From Bacilli bacterium (GTDB lineage: Bacteria; Bacillota_I; Bacilli_A; ML615J-28; CAG-698), in contig JAFSVH010000087.1 in the NCBI GenBank assembly GCA_017450215.1, positions 1 through 48,286 of the forward strand: a DNA stretch of 48,286 bases, in the 5' to 3' direction. The notes under the pieces were generated by a model. The model made no database searches and had not been told where the DNA came from. It saw nothing but the letters and a program-made list of their open reading frames with translations. Within the stretch, counting starts at the first letter, position 1. Each line of letters opens with the position of its first letter. Of this stretch, positions 37,871 to 46,916 are shown one piece after another. The translations under genes were made by a program, and so were the position numbers.

Positions 37871-40800
37871 ATGAAAATCAAAAAAGTTTTTGGATGGTTG
37901 TTATTGCTAGTTATTGCTTTAACACTTGTTGCATGCGATGGTGCTGGTAAAGTCAATTATGAAGAATTACTAAGTACTTATTTATTAAATGTATCTAGTC
38001 CTTTAACTGCTGACTTCACACTTGATTCAAAATTGAAAATCGGTGAAAATGAATACGATTTGAAGTGGACTTCTAGTGATGAGTGTGTAAAGATTGCTAG
38101 TGAGGCTGTTGATGGTGCTTATACTGTAACTGTTACTAGACCTGACGAAAAAAAGGAAGTTACATTAACTGTTGAACTAGGTGGAGTTACTAAGGAATTT
38201 ACCTTCCAAGTAAATCCATATGATGTTTATGATTTCACTGGTAAATATGTATTCAAACAAGAAAAGACTACTGTTTCAAGTGATTTCGCACTTGATACTG
38301 AATTTGAACAATTCGGTAAGAAATGTACTATTTCTTGGGAATCTTTAGATACTGATTACATTACAATTAGTGAAGATGGAAAGACTGCTCAAGTTTTAGG
38401 CAGTAGCGTTGAAAAGAATGTTACATTAAAAGCTACTTTCTCATATAATGGTGAAATCTCAGCTAAGAGATTTGTTGTTACTGTTTATGATGAAATGGAT
38501 CCAATGGAATTAATTGATTATTGGTATAAGAATACAGGTGTTTCTCAAACATTATCTGGTTATGTTGTAGTTGTTGGTACTGTATTTAGTGCAACATACA
38601 ATAACATTAGCTTATATATGGTTGATGATTCTTTGAAGGCTGGTTATTATCTATATAGAGTTGGCTGTACTCAAGAAGTTGCTGATAAGTTAGCTCCTGG
38701 TGTACATGTAACAGTAACTGGAACAACTAACACAAATTATAGTGGATTAATGGAAACTAATGCTGGTGGTCAAATCGTTGTTGATGATGATGTTGAAAAG
38801 ATTGATATTATGTCAACTGTTGTTGATTTTGATAGTGAATTAACATCTAAATCTCCATCTGCTGTTTATCGTCAATCTACATTAGTTAAATTAAATGGTT
38901 GGAAGATTACTGAAAAGACTAAAGCTCCAACTCGTGGTGTTACTACTTCAATGTTAAAGATTGAACGTGATGGTGTTACAATTACTGTAGACGTAAGTAA
39001 ATATTTAGAAGGCTATTATTCTCCATGGGATGCTGATGCAGATCCTAAGTTCGATGCTATTGTTGCTAAATATGGTGAATTAGAAGTTGGTGATTATATT
39101 GATATTACTGGTATTTTAGGTAATTACAATGGACATCAAGTTCATGTAATTGATGCTGATTTATTAGTTAAGAGTAGTGCTCCTACTGGTCCATCTTTAG
39201 GTGCTGCACTTGCTGGATTAATTGAAAGCACTGAAATCCCTGCTAAGATTAGTGATTCTACAAGTATTGCTTTACCTGCTGGTGAAGGCGATGCAACAGT
39301 TACTTGGGCTCTTACTAAAGAATCTAAAGTTGCAAAAGTTGAAAATGGCAAATTAGTTATTACTCCTGGTGATAAGGCTGCTAAAGTTACTTTGATTGGT
39401 ACTTATGCTAATGGTGATTTCTCAACTGCTGTATATTATAGTGTTACTGTTGGTGTTCAAGATAATACTGTTAAGACTATTGCTGAAGCTAAAGCTTCTG
39501 ATAAAGGTAGTGAAGTTACTGTTCAAGGAACTGTAATGGCTACTTCAGCTCGTGGATATATCTTATATGATGGAACTGATGCAGTTTATGTTTATGCTAA
39601 TGGTTCTACAGTAGATGCTGAAAAAGCATTTGCTTGGAAGGCAGGAGACACTGTAAAAGTTGCTGGTAAGATGGATTATTATAATGTTATCGAATTAGTT
39701 CCAACTGAAAGTGTTGCTGTTGAAATTGAAGCAAAAGCTGCACCAGATGTTTCATTATATAATTCTTCAAAAGTTGCAGATTATGTAGCTGCTGATAAAG
39801 CTTATCCTCAAGATTATGCTGAATTCACAGGTGTATTAACTGTAAGTGGAAATTATTTCAATGTTGGTTGGGATGGCGTTGAAGCTCAAGTTTCTCTATC
39901 ATATTTGAATGATGATCTAAAAGCTGTATTTACTGCATTAAATGAACAAACTGTAACATTTAGAGGATATACAATTGGTCATTCTTCTAATAAATATTTG
40001 AATGTTATGGTTACTGAAGTTTGTGGAACTCTACCTGTTAGTGTTGTTAAATTACTTCCAAATGGAACTGAAGTAACAGTTGAAGGTAAAGTTGTTGCAT
40101 TATCTAGTCGTGGCTATGTTGTTTACGATGGAAAAGATGCTATTTATGTTTATGCACACGGTTCAGCTGAAGCTGCTGAAAAAGCATTCTTCTATGAAGA
40201 AGGAGATTATATCAGTGTAACAGGTGCTAAAGGCTTCTATAATGGAGCTCAAATTGTTCCTACATCTAGTGAATATTTAGTTGAATATGAAGAATTTGAT
40301 GGCCCAGAAGCAGAAGAAATTGATGAAGCTGCAATCAGAGCATATGTTGCTGCTGAAAATACAGAATTTGCTAATAAGCTTGTAAAAGCAACTGGTAAAG
40401 TTCTTATCAATAATGGCTATTACAATGTATTATTATCAACTGAAGGAGAAGTACAAGTTTCATTATCTTATTTAACTGATGAACAAAAAGCTGAATATGA
40501 AAATGATAAAGAATATACAATTTATGGATGGACTATTGGTCAATCATCTAATAAATATATGAACATTATTCCATGTACATATATTGAACCACTTGGTGAT
40601 TATGTTGAAGTATATGAAGAAGGTGCTTTATATGTTAATCTTGCATTCACTGAGACTGATTGCTCTTGGGGTGGAACTCAATTAACATTTGGTGTTAATG
40701 GATTTAATGATATTAAAGCTGCTGTTGCTGCTGCTACAGAAGGACAAACTATTTACTTACAATCAGGTGAATATGTAGTTGTTGAATCTGGTGGTGATGC

Positions 40801-41566
40801 ATTTGCATTTGATAAATCACTTAAGTTCGTTGGTCCTAATGCTGATATTCCTGGCTATGTAACTAGAAGATATGAAGATGCTATTATTAAATTTGGTAAC
40901 AACACTGTAGGTGCTACATTTGTTAACAAATTAGAATTTGTTGGTTGTGAAGTAAGAGGAAACGCAATTGGTTATGTTGCTGGTCACTTATTTGATTCAA
41001 CTGATACATCTGAATCAATCTCTTTCACAAACTGTGTATTACATTCATCTAATACTTTCATTTCTCTTGAAAAAGGAACAAATCAAGAAGTATATGTAGA
41101 TGGTTGCTATATTCATGGTATTAACCAATTCTTTGTATGGATTAGAACTGATACTGCAAATAAATTCACTTTAAAGAATTCATTATTTGATGCTCAAGAT
41201 TGTGGACAAGTAACTAGTCCATACGCTACAATGATGAGAGTTAGAAATCAAGCTGAAGTTAAGATTTATCATAATGTATTCATTGGTGATGAATTGAATA
41301 ATGGATATTTTGAACCTAGTGTAGGTCCTGAAGGATCATTCGATGTTCAATATAATGAATTTAGATTAGTTACTAAATTTGTCTATAAATTTGGTGATAA
41401 TGAAAAGATTACTTTCAATAATAACATCTATACAGATGGTGATGGTGAACCACTTCTTGAAGCACCAACTTTAGAAGTTGAAGGTGTTGAAGTTACAAAA
41501 GATGAAAATATATTTGAATCTAAAGAAGCTTTAGAAGCTGCTTGGTTAGCTTTCACAGCAAATTAA
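37871..41566 (+). CDS. Giant lipoprotein with Ig-like, OB-like and beta-helix regions
   Basis: A 1231-residue lipoprotein (lipobox LVAC, Cys22). Regions in order: two bacterial Ig-like domains (about 30-117 and 118-205); a first OB-like region (about 210-440); a third Ig-like domain (about 440-530, DATVTWALTKESKVAKVENG); two copies of a two-part OB-like module (about 530-745 and 745-950) with repeated GSEVTVQGTVMATSARGYIL / GTEVTVEGKVVALSSRGYVV; and a C-terminal right-handed beta-helix (about 955-1200, GFNDIKAAVAAATEGQTIYL). The OB units resemble those of YhcR-type nucleases. No catalytic residues are recognised. AAAGGAG precedes the ATG; it follows the nuclease gene by 48 bases and closes the operon before a terminator. 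Confidence 0.9.
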   Translation: MKIKKVFGWLLLLVIALTLVACDGAGKVNYEELLSTYLLNVSSPLTADFTLDSKLKIGENEYDLKWTSSDECVKIASEAVDGAYTVTVTRPDEKKEVTLTVELGGVTKEFTFQVNPYDVYDFTGKYVFKQEKTTVSSDFALDTEFEQFGKKCTISWESLDTDYITISEDGKTAQVLGSSVEKNVTLKATFSYNGEISAKRFVVTVYDEMDPMELIDYWYKNTGVSQTLSGYVVVVGTVFSATYNNISLYMVDDSLKAGYYLYRVGCTQEVADKLAPGVHVTVTGTTNTNYSGLMETNAGGQIVVDDDVEKIDIMSTVVDFDSELTSKSPSAVYRQSTLVKLNGWKITEKTKAPTRGVTTSMLKIERDGVTITVDVSKYLEGYYSPWDADADPKFDAIVAKYGELEVGDYIDITGILGNYNGHQVHVIDADLLVKSSAPTGPSLGAALAGLIESTEIPAKISDSTSIALPAGEGDATVTWALTKESKVAKVENGKLVITPGDKAAKVTLIGTYANGDFSTAVYYSVTVGVQDNTVKTIAEAKASDKGSEVTVQGTVMATSARGYILYDGTDAVYVYANGSTVDAEKAFAWKAGDTVKVAGKMDYYNVIELVPTESVAVEIEAKAAPDVSLYNSSKVADYVAADKAYPQDYAEFTGVLTVSGNYFNVGWDGVEAQVSLSYLNDDLKAVFTALNEQTVTFRGYTIGHSSNKYLNVMVTEVCGTLPVSVVKLLPNGTEVTVEGKVVALSSRGYVVYDGKDAIYVYAHGSAEAAEKAFFYEEGDYISVTGAKGFYNGAQIVPTSSEYLVEYEEFDGPEAEEIDEAAIRAYVAAENTEFANKLVKATGKVLINNGYYNVLLSTEGEVQVSLSYLTDEQKAEYENDKEYTIYGWTIGQSSNKYMNIIPCTYIEPLGDYVEVYEEGALYVNLAFTETDCSWGGTQLTFGVNGFNDIKAAVAAATEGQTIYLQSGEYVVVESGGDAFAFDKSLKFVGPNADIPGYVTRRYEDAIIKFGNNTVGATFVNKLEFVGCEVRGNAIGYVAGHLFDSTDTSESISFTNCVLHSSNTFISLEKGTNQEVYVDGCYIHGINQFFVWIRTDTANKFTLKNSLFDAQDCGQVTSPYATMMRVRNQAEVKIYHNVFIGDELNNGYFEPSVGPEGSFDVQYNEFRLVTKFVYKFGDNEKITFNNNIYTDGDGEPLLEAPTLEVEGVEVTKDENIFESKEALEAAWLAFTAN

Positions 41567-41601
41567 TAAGTATTATTAATAAGATTCTAAATAATTAAAT
41601 T

Positions 41602-41656
41602 AATGTCTATAAACTATGGATGAATTATTATTTGTCTATTGTTTATAGACATTTTT
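41602..41656 (+). terminator. Rho-independent terminator of the importer/nuclease operon
   Basis: Perfect 13-bp stem AATGTCTATAAAC (41602-41614) with GTTTATAGACATT (41641-41653), a 26-base loop, then T residues. Confidence 0.8.
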
Positions 41657-41665
41657 ATAAATATA

Positions 41666-41695
41666 TTGAAAGCCCATACACTATCATGATATAAT
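41666..41695 (+). promoter_or_regulatory. Promoter for lipoprotein gene 41720
   Basis: TTGAAA (41666-41671), 18 bases, TATAAT (41690-41695) with TGA before the -10. Confidence 0.72.
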
Positions 41696-41719
41696 AAATG
41701 CATAAATAAATGAGGTGTT

Positions 41720-42784
41720 ATGATGAAAAAATATATATTATTAGTTTTATGTTTGTTATCTATTGTTATATTATCTTCATGTGGAGATAAATATAGAAAA
41801 AAGATAAATGAAGAATATTATGAATTTAAAGCTATAATTAAGGAACCTAATGTGATTAGAAAAAGTGGATGGGTTTATTACACAGCTGTTGGGTCAAATT
41901 ATTTTGACTTTTCATCTAAATCATTATTTGAATTAACAACAGATAATATTGATCTTGGTTATACAATTAAAGCATTAGATACATATGATCATATTACTAC
42001 TGTATATATTGATAATGATTATTATAAATATATATATGATATTGATGATGGGGAATGGTTTTATTATAAAGCACTACAGAATAAAAAAACTCATCAATCT
42101 GATGTTGAAGGAATATATTATAAAATTACTTTTTATAATGGCGATATTCCAGATGGACTTGATACTAAAGAATACGTTTTAACATATGATTTGAATGAAT
42201 TAATACCATTTAAAAGAGATGGAAAAACATTAATTGCTGCTTATTATTCTAAAAAAGCAGAATTGGAAAAACCATATCATTACAAAAAACAAATATCCTT
42301 ATTGTTTATGTCTGATTTAATCCAAGTAAAAAAATTTGGAAAAATATATTATAAAATTAGTTATGTTAGATATAGTGATATGAATAAAGCCTTTGTGATA
42401 GATTTTGATGAATCAAAACAAAATACTTATCTTTATGAAGATATGTTTTACAAATGGAATTACTTAGTTTATACATTTGATGATAAAGAATTTATAGCTT
42501 ATAGAGGATATAAAGAAGAATTTTTAGAATTAAAGGAAAAATATAATTTGAAGAAACGAGACTATTTCTTCTATAGTCAGTATAGTTCTAGAAGTATTTA
42601 TAGACCTAAAGTCTATGGTGTATTTGATTTACTAGGCGATGAAGAAACTTATTTTTATAATTTATATACTGATATTAGTACTAAAGAAAGTGAATACAGG
42701 AAGTATTATTATAATTTTATTATTTTTGTTGATTTGGAAAAGATAATGAATATTTATTATAACAATAATATTATGTTTAAATAA
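41720..42784 (+). CDS. Lipoprotein of unknown function
   Basis: A 354-residue lipoprotein with signal peptide and lipobox LSSC (Cys21). The mature protein is very rich in Tyr, Lys and Asp, with alternating patterns that suggest a beta-rich surface domain; no motif is recognised. GAGGTG precedes tandem ATGs (41720 and 41723). It has its own promoter. Very AT-rich with many TAT and AAA codons, somewhat more extreme than neighbouring metabolic genes. Confidence 0.82.
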   Translation: MMKKYILLVLCLLSIVILSSCGDKYRKKINEEYYEFKAIIKEPNVIRKSGWVYYTAVGSNYFDFSSKSLFELTTDNIDLGYTIKALDTYDHITTVYIDNDYYKYIYDIDDGEWFYYKALQNKKTHQSDVEGIYYKITFYNGDIPDGLDTKEYVLTYDLNELIPFKRDGKTLIAAYYSKKAELEKPYHYKKQISLLFMSDLIQVKKFGKIYYKISYVRYSDMNKAFVIDFDESKQNTYLYEDMFYKWNYLVYTFDDKEFIAYRGYKEEFLELKEKYNLKKRDYFFYSQYSSRSIYRPKVYGVFDLLGDEETYFYNLYTDISTKESEYRKYYYNFIIFVDLEKIMNIYYNNNIMFK

Positions 42785-42813
42785 TAAATAAATAAACTTA
42801 ATTATTATTTTTA

Positions 42814-42824
42814 TGGTATAATGG
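42814..42824 (+). promoter_or_regulatory. Extended -10 promoter for gene 42865
   Basis: TGGTATAATGG, identical to the -10 regions of fakA and rpmB. No good -35 is seen at 17 bases. Confidence 0.6.
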
Positions 42825-42864
42825 TATTAGTATTTATATTTGTAATATTTCTTGTTGAGGGCGA

Positions 42865-43671
42865 ATGAAAATGAAAAATAAAAAAATGATATTGATAGAA
42901 TCATCAATAATGGTAATTATTTCTATAATTTTGTTATTGTTCTTTTTAATTAAAAAAGATTATGATTTGTTTATTCCGTTTTCATTATTAATTCCTATGT
43001 TCTTATTATCTCTTTCTTATATTGTTTTAGATGATAATAAGAGCAATAATGAAAATAAAGGAACTTATTTATTCTTTTATATATTATATTTAATTGTATT
43101 TGAAATTATAAATCTTAATTTTAGTAGATTTAGAATAGCTTATATACCATTTGGTTTTTTGTGTTTATTTTTAATAATATTAGGAATATTGAAATATAAA
43201 AGCATAAAGAAGGATAATGAAAAAATAAAGAAAGTAGTAGATATTATGACTAATATCATTATTATTCCATATGTTACTTTATTTGCTTTTTCATTACAAG
43301 GAAGGGTATATATAATAATATTTACAATTGTTGTTTATTTATTTTTCTATTTCACTATGTGCTTTAATGATAATTATAAACGAATAAGTTATTTTCTTAC
43401 TATTGTATTTCTATCAGTAATAAGTTGGCTTATCGCTTTAACATTGTTTTTTGATTATGGGCATGTTCTTTATTTAATTCTTACTTTTGTTTTCTTTATT
43501 CAAATTGTATTTAATTTATATATTTTGTTCTTAAATAATAAAATAATTAAAATAAAGAATAGAGAGATGAATTATGTAATGGATAATAAAATAACAATTA
43601 GTTTTATTGCTATTAATGCTGTTTTATTCTTTGTGCTGTTCATTTCAAGAATTTTAGCTGAATATATTTAG
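42865..43671 (+). CDS. Polytopic membrane protein of unknown function
   Basis: A 268-residue, very hydrophobic protein with about seven to eight membrane segments (about 8-28, 33-55, 68-85, 92-112, 128-143, 147-170, 176-200, 205-228 and a last one near 245-265). Loops are Lys/Asn-rich and short. No transporter or enzyme motif is recognised. GAGGGCGA is a moderate ribosome-binding site. It ends just before a terminator shared with the converging rqcH gene. Confidence 0.8.
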   Translation: MKMKNKKMILIESSIMVIISIILLLFFLIKKDYDLFIPFSLLIPMFLLSLSYIVLDDNKSNNENKGTYLFFYILYLIVFEIINLNFSRFRIAYIPFGFLCLFLIILGILKYKSIKKDNEKIKKVVDIMTNIIIIPYVTLFAFSLQGRVYIIIFTIVVYLFFYFTMCFNDNYKRISYFLTIVFLSVISWLIALTLFFDYGHVLYLILTFVFFIQIVFNLYILFLNNKIIKIKNREMNYVMDNKITISFIAINAVLFFVLFISRILAEYI

Positions 43672-43681
43672 ATATATAAAT

Positions 43682-43713
43682 AAAAGATGATACCATTTTT
43701 GATATCATCTTTT
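43682..43713. terminator. Bidirectional terminator between converging genes
   Basis: 11-bp stem AAAAGATGATA (43682-43692) and TATCATCTTTT (43703-43713) with A/T-runs on both sides. Its right arm overlaps the rqcH stop codon on the minus strand. Confidence 0.8.
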
Positions 43714-45280
43714 ATTCTGTTCTTTCGATTTCTTGCATTATTTCGTTAATGTCTGGGTCTGCCCAGGCATTTTTTTCATTTGTATAAATGACAAAAGAAC
43801 CTTTTGTGCCTTTTACTTTTTTAACCCATTTTACTAATGTATAATCTACACATACTGATTTAGAGTTTTGAGCTTTTGAATAATAAGCTGCAATGTTACT
43901 TGCAAGTTTTATTGATTCATTATCTAGGATACCTCTTAATATGACATGACTTCCTGGGATGTTTTTTACATGGAAGAAGTAGTCATCTTTGTGTGCTAGT
44001 GTGTGAGTTAAATAATTATTCTGAGTGTTGTTTTTACCTACAAAAATAATATTACCTCTTTTATCTATATATTTTAGAATATGAGGTTTTTTTGTTTTTA
44101 TTCCTTCTTTTTTTAATCCTATTTCAATCATCAATTCTTTTAAGTCTGATTGAGTTACATGATCTATTTGAGATAATAAATCATTGTAATACAAAATATC
44201 ATTATCGGTATCTTTAATAGTAGCTGATAATATTTCAATAGTTCTTTTGGCTTTTTTAACCTTATTGAAGTAGAAATTGATATTTTCATTTATGGAAATA
44301 TTAGGATTGATTGCAATTGTAATAGGTTCATTATCAATACTAAAATAATTATTAACTATTATTTCAGTCATTCCCTTTTTCACTTTGTTAATGCTTGAAA
44401 GAAGAAGATTAGCTTTTAATTCAATTTCTTTATAATTCTTTGCTGCTTCAAGTTCTATTAATTGCTTTTCTTTCTTTAAAGTAAGTTTAGATATTTCTTT
44501 TTCTATATATTTTATTGTATTCTTTTCGTCAATACTTTTTTGTTTATTTTGGTTAATTGTTGTATAGAAATATTCCAGCATTTCACTTAAATTATTAAAA
44601 TGCATTTCTTCACCAATTAAAGAATTTAATTTAAAGCAATAGAAAATGTATTTATCATTTGTTTTATAAATAATTGGATCAGTTTCTCTTGCTATTACTT
44701 CATTTAAACCATAAGATTTAATTTCTTCGCTTACTATTTTTGAAATACCTTCTAGATTATTGATATTAAAATCATTATTACCAATTGTAAAAGGATTAAT
44801 TTTATTTGATTCAGGATATTCATATTTTAGTTTAACTTGAATCGGGTGCATATCTGTCAAATATGTTTTCTTCCCCGCTTCAACAATCATTCCTTCATTA
44901 TCTAAAATAATGAGATTGGTGAATTTACCCATAAGTTCAATTACAATTGTATATTGTTTTTCATAACCTAAATCATTAAAAGAAGTAATATCAATTAAAG
45001 CAATTCTATCATTATCTTTTTGATAGATTTTTTTTATTATTCCACCTTCGATATGCTTTTTAAAGAATAATGATAAATTAGTATTACTTGACATGAATTT
45101 TTCTTTTGTAAGTCTTAGGTGAGGAAAACTAGGGTTAGATGATATATATAATGAATTCTTATTACTTAAAACGAATTGATATTCATTTTCAGTGATAGAA
45201 TTAATTTTATATATTTTACTATTTTCTATTATTTTTAATTCACCAATTAAATGATGTAAAAATAAACCATCAAAAGGCAT
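43712..45280 (-). CDS. rqcH: Ribosome quality control protein RqcH (NFACT/FbpA family)
   Basis: RqcH binds stalled 50S-peptidyl-tRNA complexes and, with tRNA-Ala, adds C-terminal alanine tails that mark the nascent chain for decay. The 522-residue protein begins MPFDGLFLHHLIGEL (family start), has the NFACT-N domain with Asp91-Arg92 (the DR pair needed for tailing), a helix-hairpin-helix region, a central coiled coil (about 250-300 and 330-365) and a C-terminal NFACT-R domain (DYFFHVKNIPGSHVIL). Older names are fibronectin-binding protein and YloA. It is the only large minus-strand gene here. In Bacillus yloA lies close to gmk-rpoZ, as it does here. Confidence 0.95.
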   Translation of the reverse strand: MPFDGLFLHHLIGELKIIENSKIYKINSITENEYQFVLSNKNSLYISSNPSFPHLRLTKEKFMSSNTNLSLFFKKHIEGGIIKKIYQKDNDRIALIDITSFNDLGYEKQYTIVIELMGKFTNLIILDNEGMIVEAGKKTYLTDMHPIQVKLKYEYPESNKINPFTIGNNDFNINNLEGISKIVSEEIKSYGLNEVIARETDPIIYKTNDKYIFYCFKLNSLIGEEMHFNNLSEMLEYFYTTINQNKQKSIDEKNTIKYIEKEISKLTLKKEKQLIELEAAKNYKEIELKANLLLSSINKVKKGMTEIIVNNYFSIDNEPITIAINPNISINENINFYFNKVKKAKRTIEILSATIKDTDNDILYYNDLLSQIDHVTQSDLKELMIEIGLKKEGIKTKKPHILKYIDKRGNIIFVGKNNTQNNYLTHTLAHKDDYFFHVKNIPGSHVILRGILDNESIKLASNIAAYYSKAQNSKSVCVDYTLVKWVKKVKGTKGSFVIYTNEKNAWADPDINEIMQEIERTE

Positions 45281-45312
45281 ATTATCACCTCTTTTTTACT
45301 ATTTGCTTTTTT

Positions 45313-45341
45313 ATTCTATCATTCTTTTAAGGTTTATTCAA
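45313..45341 (-). promoter_or_regulatory. rqcH promoter (minus strand)
   Basis: On the minus strand: TTGAAT (45341-45336), 17 bases, TAGAAT (45318-45313) preceded by TGA. Confidence 0.65.
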
Positions 45342-45415
45342 ATGTATTTAAATAAACAAGTGCTTTAATGATTCTATTTACTTGAATAGTTTTAAATAAA
45401 AAATAATAATAGCTC

Positions 45416-45444
45416 TTGAAATTTAAACAAATTTCGACTATAAT
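45416..45444 (+). promoter_or_regulatory. Promoter for the DUF4143 ATPase gene
   Basis: TTGAAA (45416-45421), 17 bases, TATAAT (45439-45444), 33 bases before the start codon. Confidence 0.78.
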
Positions 45445-45477
45445 CAAATTGAAATAGAAAATAGTCGGAGGAAGAAT

Positions 45478-46740
45478 ATGGCTTATATTAATAGAGCATT
45501 AGAAAAAGTATTAGTTAGGAGATTTGAATCTGCAAAGGCAGTTGCTTTAACAGGAGCAAGACAAGTTGGGAAAACAACTTTAACTAAACATGTTTATCCC
45601 AATGTAAAAAGAATTAATTTAAAAAATGTTACTCTTTATAATAGTGCTAAAGAAGATCCACAAGGTTTTTTGGAAAGCTTTAATTATCCTTTATTTATTG
45701 ATGAGATACAAAGAGTTCCTGAACTAATTGATGCAGCAAAAGTAATTTTAGATGATGTGTCAACAAGGGGAAACTATATTTTTTCCGGTTCTCAAAAATG
45801 GGAATTAATGAAGGGCTTATCGGAATCTTTAGCAGGAATAGTATCAATTATGGAATTAACTCCTTTATCGTTAAGGGAGATATATGATATAAAATTTAAT
45901 GATGCATTTATTCCAACTAAGGATTACATTTCAAAAAGAGAAAAAGAAATTGTTAAATATGATAATTTATGGAAAATCATTCATAGGGGTGGATATCCTG
46001 AATTATATGAAAGTGATTTGCGCGAATGGGAGGATTATTATTCATCATATGTTAGTACATATATTGAAAGAGATGTATATGAGATAACTAAAGTTCGTGA
46101 TTTTAATACGTTTTATAAGTTTATGGTGTCTGTTGCGGCGAGAACTGGTAATATGCTTGATTATAATAACATTGCAAAGGATGTAGAAATATCGATAGAA
46201 ACGGTAAGACTTTGGATTTCAATTTTAGAAAAAACAGATATTATATTTTTGTTAGAACCATATTATAATTCTCATTTGAATAGAGCAATCAAGACGCCTA
46301 AGGTTTATTTTAGAGATACTGGCCTTGCTGCTTATTTAACTTCATGGCTCACTAAAGAGACATTAGAGAATGGAACTATGAATGGAGCTTTTTTTGAAAC
46401 GTTTGTTATTAATGAAATAATTAAATCTTATATCAACTCTGGAAGAGAATATAAAAACAAAATCTATTATTACCGTGGAAAAGATAAAATAAAGAAAAAA
46501 GTAAATGGCGAAATCTATGAAGAAGAAAACGAAATTGATTTTATCATAGAGGAAAATGGAACACTATATCCAATAGAAATTAAAAAAACAACTAACCCTA
46601 AATCAGATATGGCATCTGCTTTTGATGTGCTTGATAAGGATATTGCAAAGAAAAGAGGGGAAGGTGTTATTATTTGCAGGTGTGAATATAAATTAAAACT
46701 TCGTGACAATTTATTTGCTTTACCAATCGAATATATTTAA
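45478..46740 (+). CDS. AAA_14/DUF4143-family ATPase
   Basis: A 420-residue member of the common but uncharacterised ATPase family with an AAA_14 domain (Walker A GARQVGKT, 26-33; Walker B LFIDEIQRVPE; sensor FSGSQ) and a C-terminal DUF4143 region. The end has a PD-(D/E)XK nuclease-like pattern: Asp354 in EIDFII and Glu367, Lys369 in PIEIKK. These genes are often present in several copies, scattered and horizontally moved, and their role is unknown. GGAGGAAG sets the start and it has its own strong promoter. It separates rqcH from gmk, so it looks like an insertion into an otherwise conserved neighbourhood. Confidence 0.92.
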   Translation: MAYINRALEKVLVRRFESAKAVALTGARQVGKTTLTKHVYPNVKRINLKNVTLYNSAKEDPQGFLESFNYPLFIDEIQRVPELIDAAKVILDDVSTRGNYIFSGSQKWELMKGLSESLAGIVSIMELTPLSLREIYDIKFNDAFIPTKDYISKREKEIVKYDNLWKIIHRGGYPELYESDLREWEDYYSSYVSTYIERDVYEITKVRDFNTFYKFMVSVAARTGNMLDYNNIAKDVEISIETVRLWISILEKTDIIFLLEPYYNSHLNRAIKTPKVYFRDTGLAAYLTSWLTKETLENGTMNGAFFETFVINEIIKSYINSGREYKNKIYYYRGKDKIKKKVNGEIYEEENEIDFIIEENGTLYPIEIKKTTNPKSDMASAFDVLDKDIAKKRGEGVIICRCEYKLKLRDNLFALPIEYI

Positions 46741-46916
46741 AGATTTAATTTTACAAAACGCTTAAGAATATTATTTTAGGTATCTTTTAATGAACCCTTA
46801 TTGCAATTATAAAAGTGAATATGGTTTTGATGAATTATAGAGACGAGGTTATAGAATATAAAATAATTTAGTTATTTATTGTAAATGTTAATTTATATTA
46901 CCTTGAATAAGATATC

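Noticed and set aside
46790-46840. 16-codon frame in the intergenic stretch before gmk
   Set aside because: No ribosome-binding site or promoter and no recognisable features; too short to support.
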